Shown here: positions 1-6,979 of the stretch, one piece after another
Position numbering within the stretch: position 1 is the first letter of the stretch
How the letters are laid out: each line of letters begins with the position of its first letter
NCBI GenBank assembly: GCA_045105075.1
Contig: JBGCDD010000196.1
Location: forward strand, 1 to 24,510
From: JBGCDD01 sp045105075
GTDB lineage: Bacteria > Pseudomonadota > Alphaproteobacteria > Rhodobacterales > Rhodobacteraceae
Length of the DNA: 24,510 nt
Direction: 5' to 3'
Translations under genes and position numbers: made by a program
Notes under the pieces: generated by a model
What the model was told of the DNA's origin: nothing
What the model saw: only the letters and a program-made list of their open reading frames with translations
Databases searched by the model: none

Positions 1-3000
1 GCCTATCTGTCGATTGCAGAGATGATCCGTGTGGCCAAGGAAAGCGGCGCAGATGCGATCCACCCGGGGTATGGTTTGCTGTCGGAAAATCCCGATTTTG
101 TCGATGCTTGCACGCAGAACGGTATCACCTTTATCGGCCCCAAAGGCGACACGATGCGCGCCCTAGGTGACAAGGCCAGCGCGCGGCGTGTGGCCGTGGA
201 AGCCGGCGTGCCGGTGATCCCGGCGACCGGCGTTTTGGGCGATGACATGGCCGCAATTCGCGCTGAGGCGGCCGAGGTTGGCTATCCGTTTATGCTGAAG
301 GCCAGTTGGGGCGGCGGCGGGCGCGGCATGCGGCCGATCTATGGCGAGGACGAGCTGGAAGAAAAGGTGCTTGAGGGCCGTCGCGAGGCCGAGGCCGCCT
401 TTGGCAATGGCGAGGGCTATCTTGAAAAGATGATCCTCAAGGCGCGCCACGTCGAGGTGCAGATTCTGGGCGACAAACATGGCGGCATGTATCATCTGTT
501 TGAGCGCGATTGCTCCGTTCAGCGGCGCAACCAAAAGGTCGTCGAACGCGCGCCCGCGCCATATCTGAGCGAACAGCAGCGCGCCGAAATTTGCGAGCTG
601 GGTTATAAGATCTGCAAACACGTTAACTACGAATGCGCCGGCACCGTAGAGTTCCTGATGGATATGGACACGGATAAGTTTTACTTCATCGAAGTGAACC
701 CCCGCGTGCAGGTCGAACACACTGTGACCGAAGAGGTCACTGGAATCGACATCGTGCAAGCCCAGATCCTGATTGCCGAGGGTAAAACCATCGCCGAAGC
801 GACCGGCAAGCCCACCCAAGGTGATGTGCGCCTGACCGGCCACGCCCTGCAAACCCGGATCACCACCGAGGACCCGCAGAACAACTTTATCCCCGATTAC
901 GGCCGCATCACCGCGTACCGCGAAGCGCATGGCATGGGCATCCGGCTGGACGGCGGCACCGCCTATGCCGGCGGCGTGATCACGCGCTACTATGACAGTC
1001 TGCTGACCAAGGTCACCGCCAAAGCCCCCACCCCGCAGATGGCGATTGCCCGCATGGACCGCGCGTTGCGCGAATTCCGCATTCGCGGCGTGTCAACCAA
1101 CATCGCCTTTGTGGAAAACCTGCTGCGCCATCCGTCGTTCCTGGACAACACGTACCACACCAAATTCATCGACGAGACGCCCGAGCTGTTCCAGTTCAAG
1201 CGCCGCCGCGACCGGGGCACCAAGGTGCTCACCTATATTGCTGACATCACCGTTAACGGCCATCCCGAGGTCAAGGACCGCCCGCTGCCCGCGCCTGATC
1301 TGAAAGACCCGCGCGCGCCGACACCGCGCGCCGAGCCGATGATGGGCACCCGCAACCTGTTGGAACAAAAGGGTCCGCAGGCCGTGGCCGACTGGATGAA
1401 AGCGCAGCGCCAGTTGCTGATCACCGACACCACCATGCGCGACGGGCACCAATCCTTGCTGGCCACACGCATGCGCAGCCTCGATATGATCAAGGTCGCG
1501 CCGACCTATGCCGCCAATCTGCCGCAACTGTTCAGCGTTGAATGCTGGGGCGGTGCGACCTTTGATGTGGCCTATCGGTTCCTGCAGGAATGTCCCTGGC
1601 AGCGCCTGCGCGATCTGCGCGAAGCGATGCCCAACCTGATGACGCAAATGCTGCTGCGCGGCTCGAACGGGGTCGGTTATACCAACTATCCCGACAACGT
1701 TGTGCAGGAATTTGTGCGCCAGGCGGCTGAAACCGGGGTGGATGTGTTCCGGGTGTTCGATTCGCTCAACTGGGTCGAAAACATGCGCGTGGCGATGGAC
1801 GCGGTGATCGATGCAGGCAAGATCTGCGAAGGATCGGTGTGTTACACTGGCGACATCAACGACCCCGACCGCGCCAAGTACGACCTGAAATACTATGTCG
1901 CCATGGGCCAGGAATTGCGCGACGCCGGCGCCCATGTTCTGGGCCTGAAAGACATGGCCGGATTGCTGAAACCCGCCGCCGCCCGCGTGCTGGTCAAGGC
2001 GCTGAAAGAAGAGGTCGGTCTGCCGATCCACTTCCACACCCATGACACCGCCGGCATCGCCTGCGCGACCATTCTGGCCGCGTCCGAGGCCGGGGTCGAT
2101 GCGGTCGATTGCGCCATGGACGCGCTGTCGGGCAACACCTCGCAGGCCACGCTGGGCTCGGTGGTCGAAGCACTGCGCCACACCGATCGCGACACCGGGC
2201 TCGACATGGGTGTGATCCGCGAAGTGTCAGATTACTGGGAAGCTGTGCGCGCCCATTACGCCGCCTTTGAAACCGGCCAACAGGCGCCAAGTTCCGAAGT
2301 GTACCTGCACGAAATGCCCGGCGGCCAGTTCACCAACCTCAAGGCACAGGCGCGCAGCCTGGGCCTGGAAGAACGCTGGCACGAGGTCGCTCAGATGTAT
2401 TCAGATGTGAACCAGATGTTTGGCGATATCGTCAAAGTCACGCCCAGCTCGAAAGTGGTCGGCGACATGGCGTTGATGATGGTCTCGCAAGGGTTGACCC
2501 GCGCCGATGTCGAAGACCCCGACACCGAGGTTGCCTTCCCGGATTCAGTGATCGATATGATGCGCGGCAATCTGGGCCAGCCCGCCGGCGGGTTCCCCGA
2601 TGCGATCGTATCCAAAGCTTTGAAAGGCGAAGCGCCCAACACCGAACGTCCGGGCAAAAATGTGCCCGCGGTCGATCTCGAAGAGGTGCGCGCCGCAGTG
2701 CAAAGTGAACTGGAAGGCAAACCCGTCGACAACGAAGATCTAAACGGATATCTGATGTATCCCAAGGTCTTCCTCGATTACATGGGCCGCCACCGCAGCT
2801 ATGGCCCGGTGCGCACCCTGCCGACGCGCACGTTCTTTTACGGCATGGAACCGGGCGAAGAAATCACCGCCGAAATCGACCCCGGCAAGACGCTTGAAAT
2901 CCGCATGCAAGCGATGAGTGACACCAATGAGGACGGCGAGGTCAAGGTCTTCTTCGAGCTCAACGGCCAACCCCGCGTGATCCGCGTGCCCAACCGCATG

Positions 3001-3261
3001 GTCAAAGCCACGACGATCCAGCGCCCCAAAGCCGAGGCCGGCAACGCCAATCACATCGGCGCGCCAATGCCCGGCGTGGTCGCCACCGTCGCTGCAAGTA
3101 CCGGCGCCAAAGTCAAGGCCGGCGATCTGCTGCTGACGATTGAGGCGATGAAGATGGAAACCGGCATCCACGCTGAACGCGACGCGGTGATCAAGGCCGT
3201 GCACATCCAACCCGGCGGGCAGATCGACGCCAAAGATCTGTTGGTCGAATTTGAGGAATGA
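1..3261 (+). CDS. pyc: Pyruvate carboxylase, 5'-truncated by the window edge
   Basis: Biotin enzyme that makes oxaloacetate from pyruvate, bicarbonate and ATP (anaplerosis, cytoplasm). The frame is open from base 1, so the true start lies upstream; compared with typical Pyc about 60 N-terminal residues are missing. 1086 residues are visible. Domains in order: biotin carboxylase (to about residue 390, with EVNPRVQVEHTVTEE), carboxyltransferase (DTTMRDGHQS near residue 475, carboxybiotin-type lysine in GLKDMAG, metal-site HFHTHD), and a C-terminal biotinyl carrier domain with EAMKMETG, whose biotinylated lysine codon is 3151-3153. The single-chain order BC-CT-BCCP separates it from acetyl/propionyl-CoA carboxylase alpha subunits. 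Its stop overlaps the start of the next gene (ATGA at 3258-3261), suggesting co-translation. No frameshift is seen. Confidence 0.97.
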   Translation, partial: AYLSIAEMIRVAKESGADAIHPGYGLLSENPDFVDACTQNGITFIGPKGDTMRALGDKASARRVAVEAGVPVIPATGVLGDDMAAIRAEAAEVGYPFMLKASWGGGGRGMRPIYGEDELEEKVLEGRREAEAAFGNGEGYLEKMILKARHVEVQILGDKHGGMYHLFERDCSVQRRNQKVVERAPAPYLSEQQRAEICELGYKICKHVNYECAGTVEFLMDMDTDKFYFIEVNPRVQVEHTVTEEVTGIDIVQAQILIAEGKTIAEATGKPTQGDVRLTGHALQTRITTEDPQNNFIPDYGRITAYREAHGMGIRLDGGTAYAGGVITRYYDSLLTKVTAKAPTPQMAIARMDRALREFRIRGVSTNIAFVENLLRHPSFLDNTYHTKFIDETPELFQFKRRRDRGTKVLTYIADITVNGHPEVKDRPLPAPDLKDPRAPTPRAEPMMGTRNLLEQKGPQAVADWMKAQRQLLITDTTMRDGHQSLLATRMRSLDMIKVAPTYAANLPQLFSVECWGGATFDVAYRFLQECPWQRLRDLREAMPNLMTQMLLRGSNGVGYTNYPDNVVQEFVRQAAETGVDVFRVFDSLNWVENMRVAMDAVIDAGKICEGSVCYTGDINDPDRAKYDLKYYVAMGQELRDAGAHVLGLKDMAGLLKPAAARVLVKALKEEVGLPIHFHTHDTAGIACATILAASEAGVDAVDCAMDALSGNTSQATLGSVVEALRHTDRDTGLDMGVIREVSDYWEAVRAHYAAFETGQQAPSSEVYLHEMPGGQFTNLKAQARSLGLEERWHEVAQMYSDVNQMFGDIVKVTPSSKVVGDMALMMVSQGLTRADVEDPDTEVAFPDSVIDMMRGNLGQPAGGFPDAIVSKALKGEAPNTERPGKNVPAVDLEEVRAAVQSELEGKPVDNEDLNGYLMYPKVFLDYMGRHRSYGPVRTLPTRTFFYGMEPGEEITAEIDPGKTLEIRMQAMSDTNEDGEVKVFFELNGQPRVIRVPNRMVKATTIQRPKAEAGNANHIGAPMPGVVATVAASTGAKVKAGDLLLTIEAMKMETGIHAERDAVIKAVHIQPGGQIDAKDLLVEFEE

Positions 3262-3617
3262 TCCGCGCCGCCCTTCCGGCGCTGGCGCTCTGGGCGGGCG
3301 CCGCATCGGCGCAATCAGCGCCATGGGTCACACTCCCGGCAAACGGCCATTATCCGCTCGATCTGATGTTCAACGGCGCCGCCCCCAAAGACAAGCTGAC
3401 CAAGGTGATCTGCGTTCGCGACATGACCCAACGCCGCGCAACGCAATTCAACGCCCGCCTCGACAATCAACCCGTCAGTCTGAAAGGCAAAACCACCTGC
3501 GACACTGTTGAATTTGACCGCCCCATAATCACCGTCTGGGATATCCCAGACGACAAAGGCACGCTCCGGGGACGCGACACCACCTGCGTGATGCTCTGCG
3601 ACCTTCGCCCCTCTTAA
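3258..3617 (+). CDS. Small secreted cysteine-containing protein, unknown function
   Basis: 119 residues. It starts inside the pyc stop (ATGA overlap), which supports the start and suggests translational coupling. Residues 1-19 form a signal peptide (MIRAALPALALWAGAASA, Ala-X-Ala cleavage before QS), so the roughly 100-residue mature protein should be periplasmic or secreted. It holds four cysteines (VICVRD, TTCDT, and two in TTCVMLCD), which could form two disulfides. I recognise no family. The coding sequence contains a 20-bp perfect palindrome at 3533-3552. A role linked to pyruvate carboxylase is not implied by anything visible beyond the overlap. Confidence 0.7.
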   Translation: MIRAALPALALWAGAASAQSAPWVTLPANGHYPLDLMFNGAAPKDKLTKVICVRDMTQRRATQFNARLDNQPVSLKGKTTCDTVEFDRPIITVWDIPDDKGTLRGRDTTCVMLCDLRPS

Positions 3618-3626
3618 CAAAAATCG

Positions 3627-3641
3627 CAGCGTCGCACGCTG
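3627..3641. other. Short perfect hairpin after the secreted-protein gene
   Basis: CAGCGT, loop CGC, ACGCTG starts 10 bases after the stop codon at 3617. Read on the plus strand it has no T-tract, so it is at best a weak or Rho-assisted 3' end. On the minus strand the stem is followed after two bases by five T, but no minus-strand gene leads into it. Confidence 0.35.
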
Positions 3642-3678
3642 TCAAACACACCCTTTCGACCCGCCGGGTGAGGCCCGC

Positions 3679-3739
3679 TCTTCATCTTTCCAAGTAAACT
3701 CCGGGGGAGTCGCGCAACGCGCGACGGGGGCTGGCCCCC
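3679..3739. repeat. Intergenic element with three tandem hairpins
   Basis: An AT-richer block (tcttcatctttccaagtaaa) is followed by three adjacent perfect stem-loops: ACTCC/GGAGT (3698-3710), TCGCGC/GCGCGA with loop AAC (3710-3724), and GGGGG/CCCCC with loop ctgg (3726-3739). The AT-richer block recurs almost unchanged at 16620-16642, which suggests a dispersed intergenic repeat rather than a gene-specific site. No T-tract follows, so it is not a standard intrinsic terminator. Confidence 0.5.
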
Positions 3740-3765
3740 TCCCGCCCCAAACAAAAAGCCATACC

Positions 3766-4149
3766 ATGCGCCTGTCTGCCCTCACCCTGATCGTGCCCGA
3801 TTACGACGAGGCCATCGCTTACTACTGCAACTCGCTCGGCTTCACTCTGGAAAAAGACATCGATCAAGGTCACAAGCGCTGGGTCCGCGTCGCCCCAACA
3901 CCCGGCGGCACCGGCTTTATCCTGGCCCGGGCCGGCTCCACGCAACAGCACAATCAAATCGGCAAACAAGGCGCAGGCCGCGTCTGGCTGTTTCTGGAAA
4001 CTGATGACTTCGCCGCGGACCACGCCCGCCTGATCGCCAAGGGCGTCCAATTCGAAGAGCACCCGCGCCACGAACCCTACGGCACCGTCGCCGTGTTTGG
4101 CGACCTGTACGGCAATCGCTGGGATCTGATCCAATACGCATCTGATTGA
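3766..4149 (+). CDS. VOC (glyoxalase/bleomycin-resistance fold) protein
   Basis: 127 residues, one two-module VOC domain. The first module runs from MRLSALTLIVPDYDEAIAYYCNSLGF and the second from RVWLFLETDDFAADHARLIAKG to GDLYGNRWDLIQ, the usual C-terminal signature. The first strand has VPD where glyoxalase I has a metal-binding His, so a metal-dependent lyase role is doubtful. Such proteins may be epimerase, dioxygenase-like or ligand-binding, and the substrate cannot be told from the sequence. The start is the ATG giving the canonical N-terminus; there is no clear Shine-Dalgarno. The gene stands alone between the hairpin repeat and a terminator-bearing short transcript. Confidence 0.9.
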   Translation: MRLSALTLIVPDYDEAIAYYCNSLGFTLEKDIDQGHKRWVRVAPTPGGTGFILARAGSTQQHNQIGKQGAGRVWLFLETDDFAADHARLIAKGVQFEEHPRHEPYGTVAVFGDLYGNRWDLIQYASD

Positions 4150-4175
4150 CGACACGCATCACGCCGCGCTAGGCT
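4146..4175 (+). promoter_or_regulatory. Candidate sigma70-type promoter for the short transcript
   Basis: TTGACG (4146-4151), an 18-base spacer, then TAGGCT (4170-4175). The -35 overlaps the VOC gene stop. A start about 7 bases after the -10 falls at the ATG at 4182. Confidence 0.4.
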
Positions 4176-4181
4176 CGCTGC

Positions 4182-4297
4182 ATGTCGTATGCAAAACCCA
4201 ACTCCGTCGTATTCACCACCAGGTGCCGCGCAGGATAGCCCACAACCGGGCCGATCCAAACGCAACGCACCCCCGACACGCCTGTCGGGGTTTTTTT
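4182..4297 (+). ncRNA. Candidate short RNA / leader with 18-codon ORF and intrinsic terminator
   Basis: A transcript of about 115 bases is predicted between the promoter at 4146-4175 and the terminator at 4271-4297. Its first bases form an ORF, 4182-4238, reading MSYAKPNSVVFTTRCRAG and a TAG stop; with this promoter it would be leaderless. The first bases also contain the small inverted repeat gcat-gtcgt-atgc (4180-4192). The MFS exporter start is 55 bases after the terminator, so the unit could be an attenuating leader for the exporter or a free small RNA. Neither the RNA nor the peptide matches a family I know. Promoter and ORF are inferred; the terminator is clear. Confidence 0.4.
4271..4297 (+). 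terminator. Strong intrinsic terminator
   Basis: Perfect 8-bp stem CCCCGACA / TGTCGGGG with loop CGCC, followed directly by seven T (4291-4297). It is the only textbook Rho-independent terminator seen in the window. It lies 121 bases past the VOC stop and 55 bases before the MFS start. Confidence 0.85.
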
Positions 4298-4352
4298 GTG
4301 CCCGCTCACGCCGAACCCGCCTCGTCCGACCCCAGATCCGAAAGCTCAGCCG

Positions 4353-5534
4353 ATGATCCCCCCACAGACCCCGCCCCGCCTTGTGACGCTGATCTTGCTT
4401 GCGGCTTTGTCGACCCTGTCGCTCAACATGTTTCTGCCCTCGCTGGCCAACATCGCAACCGATTTTCAGGCCGACTACGCGCTGGTCAGCCTCTCAGTCG
4501 GCGGCTACCTCGCGGTCACCGCTGTGGTGCAGTTGATCGCAGGCCCGCTGTCTGACCGCATTGGACGGCGCCCTGTGGTGCTGACCGCTCTGGCGCTGTT
4601 CACATTGGCCTCCATCGGCTGTCTGCTGGCGCAAGACATTCATACCTTTCTGATTTGCCGCATGCTGCAGGCAGCCATCGCATCAGGCTACGGCGTCTCA
4701 TTGGCGATCGTGCGTGACACTGCTCCGCCCGAGCGCGCCACCGCGCTGATCGCAACCATCGGGATGTTCATGGCCGTTGCCCCGATGCTGGGTCCGGTGA
4801 TCGGAGGCCTGCTCGATGCGGGTTTTGGCTGGCGCGCGAGCTTTGTGGTCTACACTGTTGCCGGCACAGTCATGGCGCTGTTGTGCCTGTTCGATCTGGG
4901 TGAAACCCGCGCCGCGCGCCCTGCATCCGCCGGTTCGGGCCCCGGGGCCACCACCTTGCTGCGCACCCCACTGTTTTGGGGCTATGCGCTTTGCGGCGCC
5001 TTCTCGGTCGGGGCGTTTTACGTATTTCTGGCGGGCGCGTCTGTTGTGGCCCAATCGGCCTTTGGCGTCGGAACAGCCCAGCTGGGCGTTTACATCGGCT
5101 CGATCACCGCCGGGTTCATGGCTGGCAGCTTTGTGTCCTCGCGCCTGTCCGCAAGAGTGCCTGGGCTGGTGATGATGCTGGCGGGCCGATTGGTGGCCTG
5201 CATCGGACTCAGCATCGGCCTTGTCCTTGTTCTTGCGGGAGTTTTATCGCCAGTGTTCTATTTTGCCAGCACCATTTGCGTCGGGTTGGGCAATGGTTTG
5301 ACAATGCCGGCTGCCCTGTCCGGCGCGCTGTCGATCAACCGCAACTATGCAGGCAGTGCCGCAGGTTTTGGTGGCGCGCTCAGCGTGGCCGTGGGGGCTG
5401 TTCTCACATCTTTGACCGGTGTTTTGCTGGCCGCACGCCCTGATCCTGCGCTTTTGCTGGGGTTGATGCTGGGCGCATCCGTGGTGGCGCTGGCCTGCGT
5501 TTGCTGGATCCATCTGATGACGCAACGGGAGTAA
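4353..5534 (+). CDS. Bcr/CflA-type MFS drug exporter
   Basis: 393 residues, about 12 hydrophobic segments, inner membrane. The N-terminus (LSLNMFLPSLANIATDF) matches the first helix of Bcr/CflA drug:H+ antiporters, although the usual acidic residue before MFLP is Asn25 here. Motif A follows helix 2 at residues 64-73 (GPLSDRIGRR), and a motif-C-like GPVIGG follows in helix 5. The substrate cannot be inferred. I place the start at ATG 4353; a longer in-frame TTG at 4296 sits inside the terminator T-tract and would add a proline-rich, non-family extension. There is only a weak ribosome site (gaaagc). An RNA leader ending in a terminator precedes it. Confidence 0.9.
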   Translation: MIPPQTPPRLVTLILLAALSTLSLNMFLPSLANIATDFQADYALVSLSVGGYLAVTAVVQLIAGPLSDRIGRRPVVLTALALFTLASIGCLLAQDIHTFLICRMLQAAIASGYGVSLAIVRDTAPPERATALIATIGMFMAVAPMLGPVIGGLLDAGFGWRASFVVYTVAGTVMALLCLFDLGETRAARPASAGSGPGATTLLRTPLFWGYALCGAFSVGAFYVFLAGASVVAQSAFGVGTAQLGVYIGSITAGFMAGSFVSSRLSARVPGLVMMLAGRLVACIGLSIGLVLVLAGVLSPVFYFASTICVGLGNGLTMPAALSGALSINRNYAGSAAGFGGALSVAVGAVLTSLTGVLLAARPDPALLLGLMLGASVVALACVCWIHLMTQRE

Positions 5535-5544
5535 TCACGTCGCA

Positions 5545-5572
5545 TTGATCGCAGCATTTGCCCTGTTACATG
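5545..5572 (+). promoter_or_regulatory. Candidate promoter for the MAPEG gene
   Basis: TTGATC (5545-5550), 16-base spacer, TACATG (5567-5572), in the gap between the exporter stop and the MAPEG start. Confidence 0.3.
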
Positions 5573-5599
5573 TTGCACGATACCAAAAGGGACATGCCC

Positions 5600-5989
5600 A
5601 TGACCGTCACTGTTACGCCGCTGTTTGCCGCTCTGATCACTGTGATTTTTCTGGTGCTCAGCGTCAGGGTCATCCGCTATCGGCGCGGCAATCGCATTTC
5701 GATGGGCGATGCCGGCGACAACAGCTTGCTGAAACGTATGCGCGCGCAGGCAAATTGCGCCGAATATGCACCAATGGGGCTGGTGTTGTTGTTGCTGGTC
5801 GAACTAAGTGGTGCGCCCGCCATCGCGCTCTATCTGCTGGGCGCAATGCTGTTTCTGGGCCGCCTGGCCCATGCCATCGGCTTTTCCGCCAGCCCGCCTG
5901 TCATGCTCTTGCGGGTAACGGGCATGGTGCTGACAATCAGCATGTTTGTGCTCAGCGCACTTGGCCTGTTTGCGCACGCCCTGTTTTAG
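5600..5989 (+). CDS. MAPEG family membrane protein
   Basis: 129 residues with about four transmembrane helices. MAPEG signature features are the polar first loop GDAGDNSLLKRMRAQANCAEYAP (Arg, Asn and Glu of the glutathione-site consensus) and GRLAHAIGFS. Eukaryotic relatives are glutathione S-transferases and leukotriene synthases; the bacterial role is generally unknown. The start is ATG 5600 because AAAGGGA (5586-5592) lies 7 bases upstream; the in-frame ATG at 5594 is too close and the one at 5558 has no ribosome site. It may be co-transcribed with the exporter or use its own promoter. Confidence 0.88.
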   Translation: MTVTVTPLFAALITVIFLVLSVRVIRYRRGNRISMGDAGDNSLLKRMRAQANCAEYAPMGLVLLLLVELSGAPAIALYLLGAMLFLGRLAHAIGFSASPPVMLLRVTGMVLTISMFVLSALGLFAHALF

Positions 5990-5999
5990 GCCAGTGCGC

Positions 6000-6092
6000 T
6001 CAGGTGATCAGACCGGGGGCGAACTCCAGCACAATCGCCACACAGATCAACAGGGCCAAAATCGCTTGCCTTACCGTTCCTGGCTTTCTCAT
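6000..6092 (-). CDS. 30-residue hydrophobic membrane peptide
   Basis: Reads MRKPGTVRQAILALLICVAI followed by VLEFAPGLIT and TGA: a basic N-terminus and one hydrophobic helix of about 17 residues, so probably one inner-membrane span. It is preceded by an excellent ribosome site (AAGGAG, 9 bases before the ATG), which is the main reason to believe it. It converges with the MAPEG gene and lies upstream of, and opposite to, tRNA-Gly. No family is recognised, and the size is below usual gene-calling limits. Confidence 0.5.
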   Translation of the reverse strand: MRKPGTVRQAILALLICVAIVLEFAPGLIT

Positions 6093-6192
6093 TTCCCACG
6101 TCTCCTTGGGCACCTTACTCAGATCAAACGCAGCCGCCACACAGTTCCGTCGCAGCGTGGTGGATTTTTCTTGCTCAGAGTGGTTTTTGCTC

Positions 6193-6219
6193 TTGCGAAA
6201 GCGCGCGGTTGTTTATATC
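6193..6219 (+). promoter_or_regulatory. Candidate tRNA-Gly promoter
   Basis: TTGCGA (6193-6198) and TATATC (6214-6219) lie 15 bases apart (16 if the -35 is read as CTTGCG), about 20 bases upstream of the mature tRNA 5' end. Spacing is short, so confidence is limited. Confidence 0.3.
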
Positions 6220-6238
6220 CGACGTCTCACCCAAGGAC

Positions 6239-6313
6239 GCGGGCGTAGCTCAGGGGTAGAGCACAACCTTGCCAAGGTTGGGGTCGTGAGTTCGAATCTC
6301 ATCGCCCGCTCCA
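6239..6313 (+). tRNA. tRNA-Gly (anticodon GCC)
   Basis: 75 bases including an encoded CCA. Acceptor GCGGGCG (6239-6245) pairs with CGCCCGC (6303-6309), the discriminator is T, and CCA is at 6311-6313. The D arm contains AGCTCAGGGGTAGAGC, the anticodon stem CAACC/GGTTG encloses TTGCCAA with anticodon GCC at 6271-6273, and the T arm contains GTTCGAATC. All arms are intact. Confidence 0.97.
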
Positions 6314-6377
6314 ATTTTACGACAGACGCAAGACGGGCAGCGGCGCTATTTGGCGACCGTGCCTTCGGCGTGAATGG

Positions 6378-6440
6378 GGCGCAGCTTTGCGTGTTGCAGC
6401 TCGGAAAGCCCCCCCCTTCGTCGGTGGCGCAGCTTTGCGT
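6378..6440. repeat. 15-base direct repeat, each copy a small hairpin
   Basis: GGCGCAGCTTTGCGT occurs exactly at 6378-6392 and 6426-6440, 48 bases apart. Each copy contains CGCA-GCTT-TGCG, a 4-bp stem with a 4-base loop. Confidence 0.7.
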
Positions 6441-6762
6441 CCCAATCCCCTCGGTCGCGCCAAAGTATTGCAATGGCAACTTCCTCGGCGGATTGCTTGA
6501 ACACCGCGCTCTGATAGCATTGGTTTCGACCCAGGAATCGGACGATTAGACCGTGTTTTCCAAACCCATTTCTTTCAATGGTGAGTCCATTTTCGATATC
6601 AGGTCGAGCCACGCGCAATCATTGCCTCCCGCAAGGGTCCGCTTTGTCGTTCTGCGTCGTTCAGCAGACCCACCCACAAAGAGGTGATCTTGGCGTGGGG
6701 CCGAAAATTCGGGCGGATTTGCCACGCGGTGCCCAAAACAGCCATATGGCGCGGCGCCCTGC

Positions 6763-6818
6763 TCGTGGAGGTGCCTGGCGCTCAAAGCACCCCGATCGTG
6801 GAGGCACAAAGTGCCTGG
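6763..6818. repeat. Imperfect direct repeat with hairpin
   Basis: TCGTGGAGGTGCCTGG (6763-6778) recurs at 6796-6818 interrupted by seven extra bases (CACAAAG). The second copy thereby forms a perfect hairpin AGGCAC-AAA-GTGCCT at 6802-6816. Confidence 0.55.
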
Positions 6819-6941
6819 ACAACGGTTGTAAACGAAGGCGTGTCAAACGCCGGTTCGCGCTAGATAGAAGACAAACGCCGAATTTTGATGCAGTCATCGC
6901 AAGCTGATCAGGATCACAATGACGCAGGCGGGCATTGTACG

Positions 6942-6969
6942 TCGACAGACGCCGTGCACCTGCTAGTTT
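6942..6969 (+). promoter_or_regulatory. Candidate promoter for the DUF2244 gene
   Basis: TCGACA (6942-6947), 16-base spacer, TAGTTT (6964-6969). The -10 ends 10 bases before the ATG, so the transcript would be nearly leaderless, in keeping with the missing ribosome site. Confidence 0.35.
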
Positions 6970-6979
6970 GTGGGTCGTT

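Larger units (their letters stand above)
6314..6979. other. 666-base stretch without a convincing gene
   Basis: Reading frames here (for example minus 6346-6618 and minus 6546-6809) lack ribosome sites, recognisable domains and plausible composition, being rich in Arg, Cys and His. What is visible: a 15-base direct repeat that is also a hairpin (6378-6392 and 6426-6440), an imperfect direct repeat at 6763-6778 and 6796-6818, and a candidate promoter for the next gene at its right end. It may be decayed sequence downstream of the tRNA. No integrase, transposase or tRNA-end repeat was noticed. Confidence 0.55.

Noticed and set aside
1093..2181. Long minus-strand frame opposite pyruvate carboxylase
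   Set aside because: It is the complement of a clear Pyc domain, with His/Gly/Arg-rich composition and no ribosome site or domain.
4296..4352. N-terminal extension of the MFS exporter from TTG 4296
   Set aside because: The codon lies in the T-tract of the intrinsic terminator and the extra residues are not family-like.
6346..6618. 90-codon minus-strand frame after tRNA-Gly
   Set aside because: No ribosome site, no family resemblance, and it contains the repeated hairpins; judged non-coding.
6546..6809. 87-codon minus-strand frame in the same gap
   Set aside because: Cys/His/Arg-rich, no start context, and it overlaps the frame above without a clear winner.
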